From Eikenella halliae (lineage in GTDB: Bacteria; Pseudomonadota; Gammaproteobacteria; Burkholderiales; Neisseriaceae): 64,000 bases of DNA. Shown here one piece after another: positions 9,901 to 16,810 of this stretch. The number at the start of each line of letters is the position of its first letter. Position 1 is the first letter of the stretch. Both the position numbers and the translations under genes were made by a program. The stretch is taken from contig NZ_LXSQ01000006.1 of the NCBI RefSeq assembly GCF_001648475.1, positions 53,586 to 117,585 on the forward strand, given 5' to 3'. Under the pieces are notes generated by a model. The model worked only from the letters and a program-made list of their open reading frames with translations. It was not told the origin of the DNA and searched no databases.

Positions 9901-10225
9901 GGTGCTGTGGAACAACAAAAAATTGCCGATGTTCACGGTGACCGGCGACAAAACCTATTTCAACGGGGATTTGATTGCCGACGGCTCAATTCTGGGGCGG
10001 CACATCAAGGCCAACCAAACCATCGAAGCGCCGGACATCCGGGGCGGTACGTTGAATATGGCGGATGGCCGCTTCATTGTGACCAAGGAGCACGGGGCGC
10101 AACTGCGTTCCGACCCGAACAGCAAGGTGGGCACGCAGTTAGATTATCGCGGCCTGATTGTACGCAACGAGAAAGGCCATGTGATGGTGCGGGTGGGTAA
10201 GCTCACCAACTGGGGTGATGATTGA
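6977..10225 (+). CDS. Host-specificity / central tail fibre protein, lambda gpJ-like
   Basis: A 1082-residue tail-tip protein starting after a strong ribosome site (TAGGAG). The N-terminal two thirds match the gpJ baseplate-hub architecture. Residues 620-810 look like fibronectin type III modules. The C-terminal part has a coiled-coil stretch (about 870-930) and a beta-rich end. In lambda the C-terminus binds the outer-membrane receptor, so this gene should set host range. The receptor here cannot be deduced. It is followed by two small tail-tip genes, not by lambda-type lom or stf. Confidence 0.9.
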   Translation: MGGQKSGGGARTPYEAPNKLSSAQMLRIVDVISEGVVAGFANGNDAPFKSVFFNDTPVQNPDGSYNFKGVTAVFQRGTPDQSYIPGWESVERTVSVSNPVKNQSPVIRTVSDGGPTRLRVTVGVERNAAIQDNGDTLAANTTLIIQLLNDDGVQQQRHVNFTEKGSGAFYHDEVFDQLPKAPFSIKVSRPTPDSNSDKIQNNTFFASYVEITDAKLCYPFTALAALSIDSDQFGGQNPRRNYLIRGIEVQVPSNYDPETRTYSGLWDGSFKTAWTNNPAWVFYDLVQQERYSTLALRLAPEDIDKWSLYQVARYCDEMVPDGFGGREPRFTCNAYLTDRRQAGELLTELASAFCGMPLWNGNQLSVLLDQGGDPVAQYDNSNVVDGQFAYNGVALKSTYTAVLVRFADKYDSYRSKTEYVADAEAVARYGLNIQSVTAFGCTTRGQAVRYGQWILQTGLRQQDAVSFTVGREGLKHLPYDIIQIADNHFAGAQLGGQVQAVSGRVVTLDRTITENLAGWWFQYLALEQNAQGETVPKHYSLKVVSQPQPNQLLLEKEPASLAYNDHWALSGKVVPRQYRAVSIKENTDDGTYTITALRHDPAKYAAVDNSAALFAAGATTNHGRQPQLGNGNLSTNGRDLTLSWENLSADGQVVSYDIKIFKDGRLWRHIPDAPSAEISLQGLPNGDYRAEIRGRTARGVLSKPLEKAWSLNYTITGVRPTPKLFAIGLNWTLPSPLLAEAHTEIRYGRSNDFNQAMPLAKLPAPQTDYQLTNVKTGEHWYFWLRLVDSAGLAGEWTAPVDGVCSDDPSLLLEQLKGKIGKEQFAPGAGEDLVNLVGNLAGSQGMAGNTGKQAGKWDFYSQMNEADYVLSKRINAVRSQFGGQIATVAEEMKTLATRTEAQARKVEAVESEVDRAKASVTQVAQSFADLSGKLSAAYTLKVSTDTRTGTKVVGGISLLADGTNGQSEVVIQADKLVLWNNKKLPMFTVTGDKTYFNGDLIADGSILGRHIKANQTIEAPDIRGGTLNMADGRFIVTKEHGAQLRSDPNSKVGTQLDYRGLIVRNEKGHVMVRVGKLTNWGDD

Positions 10226-10237
10226 TAGGAGAGCAGG

Positions 10238-10594
10238 ATGGCCGACGAATACGGCATTCAGATGTATGACAACGACGGCAATGTACTGGATACCAACTTG
10301 GATTCGGCGTTGGTGGTGGAGGGGGTGCTCATTCTCGGCAACGACCCGATCGGGCGGCTGGCCTTGGACATCCTGTTCCCGTTGCGCGAAAAGTTCAAAG
10401 GGATATTCATCATGCCGGTGTTCCATGCGTTCTGCATCAACAGCGGCACGGAACACGCTTCGACGGTGTACTTCGACCAGTGGTCGCTGTGCTGGAATAT
10501 CAGCTACGATGCGCGGAGCGGCGCGGCGCGGAATGCCGCCCACCACGGCGGGGCATTTGCAGGGAGGCAGTTTTTATATGGCTACGTCAACTGA
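10238..10594 (+). CDS. Small phage tail-region protein, unknown function
   Basis: A 118-residue protein with a clear ribosome site (TAGGAGAGCAGG before the ATG). It opens with YGIQMYDNDGNVL. The next gene opens with the similar YGLAVYNRQGVNVL, which suggests the two share a small N-terminal domain, perhaps one that docks to the tail tip. No catalytic motif is seen. Its 3' end overlaps the start of the next gene by 17 bp. The role in the tail tip is inferred from position after J. Confidence 0.6.
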   Translation: MADEYGIQMYDNDGNVLDTNLDSALVVEGVLILGNDPIGRLALDILFPLREKFKGIFIMPVFHAFCINSGTEHASTVYFDQWSLCWNISYDARSGAARNAAHHGGAFAGRQFLYGYVN

Positions 10595-12518
10595 TTACGG
10601 GCTGGCGGTGTACAACAGGCAGGGGGTGAATGTACTGGCAAAAAACCTGTTCTGCCCGAAGCTGATCGGCAGCATAACCTTGCGCCTGCGCGGTTTGGAC
10701 AGGCCGCTGCAAAATCTGACGGTACTGGCTGCCGACGGGCGGGAATTGCCGATTGACGATGCCAGCCGCAACCTGCCGCTAAAAAAACTGCTGGAACGCG
10801 GTTTGCGCCAGGGCGCAGAGGTGCACGCGGCAGGCATGATGCGCACCCGGGGCGGCACGCTTCGCACTGCCTGCACCATGCGTTTCGAGTTCTCGCTGTA
10901 CGGCGGCGAACGGGACAGCGCCCCTCTGTTGCCGGCGGTGATTCACGGTTGGGGCGGCGGCTACGATGCGTCCAAATGGGAAAAGGCAAGACGTTTGGTG
11001 CATTCGGTGGTTTCCGGGCAGGATTGGCAGCTGGCTAGGCTGCTGAACAAACTGCGCTACGGCGGCGGCCGCCCGGCAGATTATCCGAAATACCGGCTGG
11101 ATTGGGTACAAAGCCAAGAGTTGGGGCGGGGTTTGGCTACCGGCCTGCCGGTGACCATGACTTTCCGCAGCCGCGCCTTGAGTGCAACCGACAGCCCGCA
11201 GACGGAATTAGACGGCTTCGGCCTGGTATCTTGCTGCGGCGGACGTCTGTATGTGGAAATGTCGCCGAATACCGAAATCACGGTGCATTTTTACGAACTG
11301 GCCGGCATCCCGTGGGAATACTTTGCGCAATGCTCGACCGTGGAGCCGCCGCCGTCTTATGGGTTGGTGGTGTACCGCTACGAGCCCGCGCCGATGAAGT
11401 TTGTGATGACGGTGGGCGATACCGGCGATATGTTCGGCATGACACAGCAACCTTCACCGTTTGAAATGGGCTATATCGACCGGGGAAGCTATGCGTTTGT
11501 CTCCGACAAACCGCTGACTTTGGACGGCTTGGCGCAACGCATCGGGCAGGAAAACACCGCCGTCAAACGGCAGATGTCGCAGCTGTTCGAAGGCAACCCG
11601 GACAAGCCGTTGCGCTACGAGGTGTTGAACAACGCTCGCCCGTATCTGCGTTTGTTGTCTAATAATGCGTCCGTCCGCAAGGGGCAGGCCATCACGGTAC
11701 GCAACGATAGCCGGGCCAACCAGGGGGCGATTTACACCGTTCAGGGTGGGCACGACTACAGCAAGGTGTGCAATATGCTGGCCCACGGCGCTGCGGGGTT
11801 GTTCAAACTGCCAGGCGGCGGACTGATGAACGCGGTGGGCGGCACGATGGCGCACAGCGCCTTCGAGCGTTCGATGTCCAACCGTCCGCTGTATGTGCGC
11901 GGGCCGAACGTTCCGGACGACTACAAGGGCGCGCCGTGGAATCCGAAAGTGCCGTTGCGTATGTCGGATGTGTACAAGCGGGCGGGGTTGGACTACTACG
12001 CCCCGCAGCATAAGCCGTCTTGGGACGAGCTGATGGGCAATCCGAGCGTGCTGGATAAGTTTAATAACTTCCTCAACAACAGCACCTGGAGCCTGCAGCG
12101 AGCGTTCAACCTCTTGTTTAAGCTCAATCCGGTGGTGGCCTATGAGGACAACGCCAACTATTCGCCGGAAGAAGCGGCCAAGCGGCGCCGCGATTTGCGG
12201 ATGCAAAAGGAACGCTACAACGAAGCCGAATCACAACGTGAGTTTGAGACCTGGGGCGGCTGGGACGTGGAAGCGCAGAAAGAGATTCAGGCGGCAACTG
12301 CGGGGCAAAAAGCGTTAATGGATTTAATCGACCTTGTGCTTGACTCGCCCGAGGAAAACCGTTCGGATCAGCTGCCGTTTTGGGGTGGGCAAGGTTTCCG
12401 CCACAGTGACGACAAATTGGAAGTGTATAAGTACGTGTCGATTAAATCAGACGGCAAAGCCTATCAGCCGCCGGAATATGTCCCGGAAAACTGGATTTTA
12501 TGCCGGCTACCTGAATAA
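10578..12518 (+). CDS. Large phage tail-tip protein, unknown function
   Basis: A 646-residue protein. The frame is open upstream to 10215, but the ATG at 10578 is preferred: it has AGGGAGG 10 bp upstream, and the resulting N-terminus (YGLAVYN) resembles that of the preceding gene. The C-terminal third is charged and helical. No signal peptide or known enzyme motif is visible. Its position between J and the lysis genes suggests a receptor-binding or accessory fibre protein, but this is inference. A terminator follows directly. Confidence 0.6.
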   Translation: MATSTDYGLAVYNRQGVNVLAKNLFCPKLIGSITLRLRGLDRPLQNLTVLAADGRELPIDDASRNLPLKKLLERGLRQGAEVHAAGMMRTRGGTLRTACTMRFEFSLYGGERDSAPLLPAVIHGWGGGYDASKWEKARRLVHSVVSGQDWQLARLLNKLRYGGGRPADYPKYRLDWVQSQELGRGLATGLPVTMTFRSRALSATDSPQTELDGFGLVSCCGGRLYVEMSPNTEITVHFYELAGIPWEYFAQCSTVEPPPSYGLVVYRYEPAPMKFVMTVGDTGDMFGMTQQPSPFEMGYIDRGSYAFVSDKPLTLDGLAQRIGQENTAVKRQMSQLFEGNPDKPLRYEVLNNARPYLRLLSNNASVRKGQAITVRNDSRANQGAIYTVQGGHDYSKVCNMLAHGAAGLFKLPGGGLMNAVGGTMAHSAFERSMSNRPLYVRGPNVPDDYKGAPWNPKVPLRMSDVYKRAGLDYYAPQHKPSWDELMGNPSVLDKFNNFLNNSTWSLQRAFNLLFKLNPVVAYEDNANYSPEEAAKRRRDLRMQKERYNEAESQREFETWGGWDVEAQKEIQAATAGQKALMDLIDLVLDSPEENRSDQLPFWGGQGFRHSDDKLEVYKYVSIKSDGKAYQPPEYVPENWILCRLPE

Positions 12519-12519
12519 C

Positions 12520-12540
12520 CGCCCTTCGGGGCGTTTTTTA
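12520..12540 (+). terminator. Intrinsic terminator after the tail genes
   Basis: Stem CGCCC/GGGCG with a TTCG tetraloop followed by six T. Confidence 0.85.
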
Positions 12541-12551
12541 TTGGAGACAAT

Positions 12552-12728
12552 ATGGAACAAATCAACTTGGGCAGCCTGCCCGATGGCGCGGGCGGTGACA
12601 GCCTGCGCGTGGCATTTGAAAAGTGCAACGACAACTTTAGCGGTTTGGGTGAGCGGCTTAAGCAGTTGTTGCAGAAAACGGAACAACTGGAGCGCGAGCT
12701 GGCGCAGTTGAAACAGAGCCGGCCGTGA
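12552..12728 (+). CDS. Small phage protein, 58 residues, coiled coil
   Basis: Begins at an ATG preceded by TTGGAGAC. The N-terminal half contains GDSLRVAFEKCNDNF, a motif type seen in many small phage tail-region proteins (DxLRxAFxKxNxNF). The C-terminal half (residues 33-55) is a short Leu/Gln/Glu-rich coiled coil. It lies between the tail-tip terminator and the lysis region. It may be a small trimerisation or tail accessory protein; the function is unknown. Confidence 0.65.
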   Translation: MEQINLGSLPDGAGGDSLRVAFEKCNDNFSGLGERLKQLLQKTEQLERELAQLKQSRP

Positions 12729-12764
12729 TGCCGGCTTGAATCTCAATCCAAAAGGAGGCTGAAA

Positions 12765-13304
12765 ATGCTGCATAAAATGAAACTTTTCTACTATCGAGCG
12801 CGTAACTGCCGCCTGTGTCTTTATGCACGGGCGGCTTTGTCTTGGCTGTGGAATCTGCGCTTTTTGCCGGATTCGGCGCGGCGTTGGGTGTTTGGTACGG
12901 GCACGCGGGCGCTGCAAATCGTCAATATCGGCTTTTTGCTGGTTTGGGCGTGGGTATTCGGCGTAAACGGCTTCGGCTCGCTGCCGCTGTGGACGGGGCT
13001 CACCAAATTGCCGCGCTGGTTTGTGGTGCTCATGCTGTTGCTGTTGGCGCTGCTGTCGGCGTGGTCGATGTGGAGCAGCAGCCCGCGCAGTCATGCGGTG
13101 GGGGTGGGTGCGCTGCGGATTACGCCGCTGATTTGGCTGCTGCTGGCAACCAGTTTCTGGGTGCGGCATACGCTGGCGGCGCAGGTGGTGGGCTATGTAT
13201 TCGGCATTTGGAGCCTGGCGGTTTGGCTGGTGGGCGAGCATCTGCAGGATATGTTGCGTGATGAGAGACAGGCGGCGCAGACCGTCGGAAAGAAGGCATC
13301 GTGA
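12765..13304 (+). CDS. Phage membrane protein with about four TM segments
   Basis: A 179-residue basic membrane protein with a strong AGGAGG 7 bp before the ATG. Hydrophobic segments are at about residues 48-66, 82-99, 112-128 and 133-155. It overlaps the next holin-like gene by 4 bp (GTGA) and heads the lysis module, so it could be a holin or antiholin partner. The family is not recognised, and the length is above the usual holin size. Confidence 0.55.
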   Translation: MLHKMKLFYYRARNCRLCLYARAALSWLWNLRFLPDSARRWVFGTGTRALQIVNIGFLLVWAWVFGVNGFGSLPLWTGLTKLPRWFVVLMLLLLALLSAWSMWSSSPRSHAVGVGALRITPLIWLLLATSFWVRHTLAAQVVGYVFGIWSLAVWLVGEHLQDMLRDERQAAQTVGKKAS

Positions 13305-13693
13305 ATGATGATTTGCTTGCTGGATTTCTTGCCAGCAAAACACTGCTGGCGGTGGTGGGTGCGTTTGTCGGCTCGCTGCGGGTGTCGATGCGTGCCAAGG
13401 ATAAAAGCACCTCGGCCAAGTGCGGCGACCTGATTGCGGCGCTGTTTTTGTCGCTGGCAGTGGTGGACGACCTCACGCCCAAGGATATGCCGCGCTTGGC
13501 ATTGATGGTGGGGATACTGGCCGGGACGATGTGCGATGTGCTGCTGGATTCGGCGCGCGCTCTCTCGCCCGATACGGCGGGCGGCATCTTGGATTTGGTG
13601 CTGGGCAAGCTGGGCTACCACCGCCAGCCCGCCGCCGAGAAGCCGCCGGTGGTGGTTGTGGATGATGACGAGCCGCCACCGCCGCCGGAATAG
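13301..13693 (+). CDS. Probable phage holin
   Basis: A 130-residue small membrane protein starting at a GTG that overlaps the upstream stop. Hydrophobic segments lie at about residues 5-25, 44-60 and 66-85. The C-terminus is acidic and proline-rich (VVVVDDDEPPPPP). Size, topology and its place before the endolysin fit a holin that opens the inner membrane to start lysis. A long-stem terminator follows directly. Confidence 0.6.
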   Translation: MNDDLLAGFLASKTLLAVVGAFVGSLRVSMRAKDKSTSAKCGDLIAALFLSLAVVDDLTPKDMPRLALMVGILAGTMCDVLLDSARALSPDTAGGILDLVLGKLGYHRQPAAEKPPVVVVDDDEPPPPPE

Positions 13694-13701
13694 TTTTGGC
13701 G

Positions 13702-13748
13702 ACCGCCGCCTCTGCCCGCTGTATCCGGGTACGCGGCGGTTTTTATTT
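13702..13748 (+). terminator. Terminator after holin gene
   Basis: ACCGCCGC (13702-13709) pairs with GCGGCGGT (13733-13740), followed by a T-rich tract. A DUS follows at 13751. Confidence 0.65.
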
Positions 13749-13816
13749 TGAGGCTACCTGAAACCCAGTTATTAAGTAATCCTTAATAACTGAAATAAGG
13801 CTAGCTGGAGAGCAAG

Positions 13817-13852
13817 AAATATCCCTTTTTAAAACAATGGGATATTTTTTTA
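13817..13852 (+). terminator. Intrinsic terminator in the lysis region
   Basis: AAATATCCC (13817-13825) pairs with GGGATATTT (13839-13847) and is followed by T residues. The 12-mer AAGGCTAGCTGG flanks this hairpin twice (13797-13808 and 13876-13887). It is close to, but not, the uptake sequence. Confidence 0.6.
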
Positions 13853-13910
13853 TTAGGTGTAAAAACACCCAATATAAGGCTAGCTGGGAAAATCAATGAC
13901 TTACGTTTCT

Positions 13911-13935
13911 GCCCGCCATTGCGCGGGCTTTTTTT
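13911..13935 (+). terminator. Intrinsic terminator directly before the endolysin gene
   Basis: GCCCGC pairs with GCGGGC over a short loop, with seven T. The endolysin ribosome site (GGAGG) follows at once, so the hairpin may instead tune entry into the endolysin transcript. Confidence 0.7.
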
Positions 13936-13948
13936 GGAGGTGTGAAAA

Positions 13949-14497
13949 ATGACGAAACAAACTGAATTGCCGTGGATTGCCAAAGGCAAAGGCTACCTGG
14001 GCTTGCGTGAGATACCGGGCCCGCAGCACAACCCGGAAATCCTGCGCTGGCTGGTGAAGTTTGGCGGCTACAACGGCGAAGAGAAAGCCTGGTGGGCAAA
14101 CGACGAGGTGGCGTGGTGCGGGCTGTTTGTTGGTATGTGCCTAGCTGAATCTGACCGCTTCGTGGTGCCTGCGTGGTATCGCGCCGGGGCTTGGGCGGAT
14201 GAACGCTACCTTACCCGCTTATCCAAACCGGCTTATGGCTGCCTGGCGGTCAAAAAACGCACCGGCGGCAATCATGTATTTTTTATCGTCGGTAAAGACA
14301 AGCAAGGCCGGCTGATGGGTTTGGGCGGCAACCAAGGCAACCGCGTGAGCATCATCCCGTTTAACGCCGCCGAATTGAGCTACTGGTGGCCGAGCTACTG
14401 GCGCGATAAGCAGTGTGTTAAATCCGAGCCTGCCGCCGTCCGCTACGAGCTGCCGCTGGTGGATGCCACCGGCAAACAGGGCGAGAGCGAGGCATAG
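13949..14497 (+). CDS. Phage endolysin, TIGR02594/CHAP-like amidase-peptidase
   Basis: A 182-residue peptidoglycan hydrolase of the TIGR02594 type. The probable catalytic residues are Cys57 in AWCGLFVG and His109 in GGNHVFFIVG, followed by GGNQGNRV, as in NlpC/CHAP papain-like folds. There is no signal peptide or transmembrane segment, so export needs the holin. A good ribosome site (GGAGGTG) precedes the ATG. It sits between the holin-like genes and the spanins, a standard lysis cassette. Confidence 0.8.
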   Translation: MTKQTELPWIAKGKGYLGLREIPGPQHNPEILRWLVKFGGYNGEEKAWWANDEVAWCGLFVGMCLAESDRFVVPAWYRAGAWADERYLTRLSKPAYGCLAVKKRTGGNHVFFIVGKDKQGRLMGLGGNQGNRVSIIPFNAAELSYWWPSYWRDKQCVKSEPAAVRYELPLVDATGKQGESEA

Positions 14498-14502
14498 ATA
14501 GT

Positions 14503-14670
14503 ATGGCGGATGAGAGCACAGCCGATTGGGTGCGCCGCATGATTGCCGAGCAGGAGGCGGCGCTGGCAGATGCCGAGGCTATCGGCGATGCCTACGCCGC
14601 CCGCCATGCGGAGCATGAATTGCGCAACTACCGGCAATTTTTAGCGCGGCTCGAGCCGCAGAAAGAGTGA
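14503..14670 (+). CDS. Small phage protein, 55 residues, helical
   Basis: An Ala/Glu/Arg-rich, almost wholly helical protein starting at an ATG 5 bp after the endolysin stop and ending 3 bp before the spanin gene. The tight packing within the lysis cassette supports translation. No family is recognised. Confidence 0.55.
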   Translation: MADESTADWVRRMIAEQEAALADAEAIGDAYAARHAEHELRNYRQFLARLEPQKE

Positions 14671-14673
14671 AAA

Positions 14674-15171
14674 ATGTGGATTGTGAAATATTGGAAACCG
14701 CTTGCCATTGCCGCCCTGCTGGCGGCGGTGATCGGTGGTGAATATTGGTACGGTGAGCAGCGCTACAGCGCGGGCTATCGTGCCGCCTGGACCAAACTGA
14801 AGCAACAGCAAACCGAGGCGCTGGCGAAACAAACCGGCGCAGTATTGGAAAAAGAAAGGCAGGCGCAGGCGGAATTGGCCGCCGCGCAGGCCGAAGTGGA
14901 AAAGGAAAGAGAAAATGCAAAAATTGCTGTGGATAATCTGCGCGGCGAGCTTGAGCGCGTGCGCGCCTACGCCGCTGCCCGTAGTCGCTCCCTGCCCCAA
15001 GCCACCGGCTCCGCCGGCGCGGTTGATGAAGCCGCTACCCGAGGCTGGCAGCTATTCGGCAACTGCGCGAAAGAATATGCAGGATTGGCAGAAATAGCCG
15101 ACACCCAGCGCAACGACCTAGCCGAATGGCAGGCATATGGGCGCGTGGTGTCCAAGATGGCAGACAAATAG
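14674..15171 (+). CDS. Inner-membrane spanin (Rz-like)
   Basis: A 165-residue type II membrane protein. One N-terminal transmembrane helix (about residues 9-23) is followed by a long periplasmic coiled coil rich in Gln, Glu and Ala (about 38-100). This is the classic i-spanin layout, and it joins an outer-membrane lipoprotein to fuse the two membranes at lysis. The partner Rz1-like gene lies wholly inside this one in another frame (14915-15097). Confidence 0.8.
   Translation: MWIVKYWKPLAIAALLAAVIGGEYWYGEQRYSAGYRAAWTKLKQQQTEALAKQTGAVLEKERQAQAELAAAQAEVEKERENAKIAVDNLRGELERVRAYAAARSRSLPQATGSAGAVDEAATRGWQLFGNCAKEYAGLAEIADTQRNDLAEWQAYGRVVSKMADK
14915..15097 (+). CDS. Outer-membrane spanin lipoprotein (Rz1-like), nested in Rz
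   Basis: A 60-residue protein with a lipoprotein signal peptide. The lipobox LSAC places the lipidated Cys at residue 16, and the mature part is proline-rich (PTPLPVVAPCPKPPAPP), as expected of an o-spanin. It is read in a different frame and is completely contained in the i-spanin gene, the same nested arrangement as lambda Rz/Rz1. The start is preceded by AAAGGAAAGAGAAA. Confidence 0.8.
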   Translation: MQKLLWIICAASLSACAPTPLPVVAPCPKPPAPPARLMKPLPEAGSYSATARKNMQDWQK

Positions 15172-15219
15172 CCTATTGCACGGAGGGCGGTTGAGGCCGC
15201 CCTATTGCACGGAGGGCGG
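15172..15219 (+). repeat. 19-bp direct repeat with ribosome site before the methyltransferase
   Basis: The 19-mer CCTATTGCACGGAGGGCGG occurs at 15172-15190 and 15201-15219. Each copy contains GGAGG. The second serves as ribosome site for the ATG at 15222. Confidence 0.85.
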
Positions 15220-15221
15220 GT

Positions 15222-15905
15222 ATGGCTATGGATAAAATTATAAAACGAGATTTTGCCGGCGCAACGCTCTACCTGGGCGATTGCGCCGGCCTTTTGCCGG
15301 CGGTGCTGGCCGAAAACAAGGTGGACGCGCTGATTTCCGACCCACCATATGAGCTTTCTGCCGCCGGTGGCGGAATCGGCAGACAACGGCAATACATGGC
15401 CGCCATCGACCGGCATTTGGACGGTGGTTTTGATGTAGGCTTGCTTGGGCAGTTTGAAAACTGGTTTGTATTTTGCACTAAGGCGCAGCTGGTGGATTTG
15501 TTCGCGCAGGCGGAGAGGCAAAATTTGCGCTGGCAGCTGCTCACCTGGAACAAGAAAAATCCCACGCCGCTTACCTGTAATAATTATCTGCCGGACACGG
15601 AATACATGGTGCACGCCTTTAAAAAGCACGTGTGGGAGAGTAAAACCCGTTTTGTGGTGGGCAACGTCGAAAAAAATCCCTTTGACCATCCCACGGTAAA
15701 GCCGCTGTATGTGATGTATAAGGCAATAGCCAGCGCCTCTGCGCCGGGCGATTTGGTGTTAGACCCGTTTATGGGCACGGGCAGCACGGGCGTAGCGGCA
15801 TTGCAGCGCGGGCGGCACTTTATCGGCATCGAGCGCGAGCCGAAATATTTTGATATTGCCTGCCAGCGTATCGAGCACGCACTGGCGCAAGGGCAGTTGT
15901 TTTGA
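15222..15905 (+). CDS. Phage DNA methyltransferase (N6-adenine/N4-cytosine, beta class)
   Basis: A 227-residue S-adenosylmethionine-dependent DNA methyltransferase. The catalytic DPPY motif (residues 40-43) precedes the SAM-binding motif DPFMGTGSTG (from residue 181), which is beta-class order. No endonuclease gene is adjacent, so it is probably an orphan phage enzyme that protects the phage genome or alters host methylation. Target sequence and methylated base cannot be read from the sequence. Confidence 0.85.
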   Translation: MAMDKIIKRDFAGATLYLGDCAGLLPAVLAENKVDALISDPPYELSAAGGGIGRQRQYMAAIDRHLDGGFDVGLLGQFENWFVFCTKAQLVDLFAQAERQNLRWQLLTWNKKNPTPLTCNNYLPDTEYMVHAFKKHVWESKTRFVVGNVEKNPFDHPTVKPLYVMYKAIASASAPGDLVLDPFMGTGSTGVAALQRGRHFIGIEREPKYFDIACQRIEHALAQGQLF

Positions 15906-15925
15906 TTTCAGGCTACCTGAAAAAA

Positions 15926-15957
15926 AGGCTACCTGAAATTCAGGTAGCCTTTTTTTC
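15926..15957. terminator. Uptake-sequence terminator between methyltransferase and hicB
   Basis: An almost perfect palindrome of AGGCTACCTGAA and TTCAGGTAGCCT separated by one base, followed by seven T. A third DUS lies just upstream at 15910-15921. The flanking genes converge here, so it probably stops both. Confidence 0.85.
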
Positions 15958-15975
15958 CGCTGTATAAGAAAGGAT

Positions 15976-16395
15976 TTACGAGAAGCTAATATTTAGACTT
16001 TTGCCGAGCTTCGAGGCGGCTTTTTCCAAAAAGTCTATTTTAGTATTATGCCGCAGGTCGAATAAGCGGTCAATTTGCGGCATGTGCACATCTAGCCGCC
16101 GTGCCATTTCCGCCTTGCGCACGCCTTGGCTGACCATCTCGTTGAGCAGCAGCACTTTGGCGGTTTCCAGCGCCGGCAGTGCTACAACAGGCTGCCCTTC
16201 GGTAGGCTCTGAAGGTAGGGGTACAGCCCGACGGTCTTCAAAGTATCCGTCCAGTGCGCAAAGTAGCCCGTCTAGCGCCTCAATAGCGGCGGTTTCTTTA
16301 TCTTCACCAACGGCCGCCGCCTCCGGAATATCAGGAAACGTTACTAAAAATGTACCGTTGTCGTCGGGAGTTAAAATATAGGGATAAGCTAACAT
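15976..16395 (-). CDS. hicB: HicB-type antitoxin
   Basis: A 139-residue antitoxin. The N-terminal half is the HicB partial RNase H-like fold (YPYILTPDDNGTFLVTFPDIPE), and the C-terminal half (about 85-130) is a DNA-binding helix-turn-helix with MARRLDVHMPQIDRLF. It should neutralise HicA and repress its own promoter. It lies downstream of hicA, starting after a ribosome site AAGGAAA. In a prophage the pair may act as an addiction module. Confidence 0.88.
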   Translation of the reverse strand: MLAYPYILTPDDNGTFLVTFPDIPEAAAVGEDKETAAIEALDGLLCALDGYFEDRRAVPLPSEPTEGQPVVALPALETAKVLLLNEMVSQGVRKAEMARRLDVHMPQIDRLFDLRHNTKIDFLEKAASKLGKSLNISFS

Positions 16396-16420
16396 TGCAA
16401 ATTTCCTTTATTATGTTGTA

Positions 16421-16441
16421 TCAGGTAGCCCTTTCGGGCTA
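16421..16441. other. Hairpin between hicA and hicB
   Basis: AGGTAGCCC pairs with GGGCTACCCT over TTTC. There is no T tract, so it may set the ratio of toxin to antitoxin mRNA instead of ending transcription. Confidence 0.4.
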
Positions 16442-16446
16442 CCCTC

Positions 16447-16629
16447 CTATTTCAAACCTAGGTCTTTTTTGATTTTTTCTACCAGTCCCGTTCCGATTTC
16501 TTTGTTGCCGTGGTTCGGGAAAACCGAGGTTTTGTTGCCTAATCTAAGATTTTGGTGGCTGCCGCGTTTTTGTGTTGTGAACTCAACGCCTTGAGCCTTT
16601 AACCATTTCTTAAATTCACTGTATTTCAT
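16447..16629 (-). CDS. hicA: HicA-type mRNA interferase toxin
   Basis: A 60-residue double-stranded RNA-binding-like toxin. The active-site region is KRGSHQNLRLGN, with the conserved His, and the protein ends in IKKDLGLK. The frame is open further upstream, but the ATG at 16629 has a strong AGGAGG and gives the usual HicA length. HicA cleaves mRNA when HicB is lost. The toxin gene is first in the operon, as is common for hicAB. Confidence 0.9.
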   Translation of the reverse strand: MKYSEFKKWLKAQGVEFTTQKRGSHQNLRLGNKTSVFPNHGNKEIGTGLVEKIKKDLGLK

Positions 16630-16658
16630 CTCTACCTCCTTTCTTATACAGTAAGGAT

Positions 16659-16687
16659 ATAATACAACAAAAATGTTGCATTTGCAA
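16659..16687 (-). promoter_or_regulatory. hicAB promoter with operator in the spacer
   Basis: On the minus strand a -35 TTGCAA (16682-16687) and a -10 TATTAT (16659-16664) are 17 bp apart. The spacer contains the dyad CAACA-N4-TGTTG (16665-16678). A related dyad, AACA-N4-TGTT, lies further upstream at 16698-16709. These are likely HicB binding sites. Confidence 0.65.
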
Positions 16688-16810
16688 GCGAAAATGAAAC
16701 ATTTTTGTTGTGTTTTTGCAGATGGGCAACAGTGCAACAAGTTCTAAATTTTTAGTTTGGTTTTTTCTGATTGTTGGCGCGGTTTTGGGGTGTAGCCTAG
16801 CTCCGGAGTG

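Noticed and set aside
10215..10577. N-terminal extension of the 646-residue tail gene
   Set aside because: The frame is open, but it overlaps the well-supported 118-residue gene and lacks a ribosome site, while the ATG at 10578 has one.
13797..13887. AAGGCTAGCTGG pair as uptake sequences
   Set aside because: It differs from the DUS core at two or more positions and flanks a terminator; probably unrelated or decayed.
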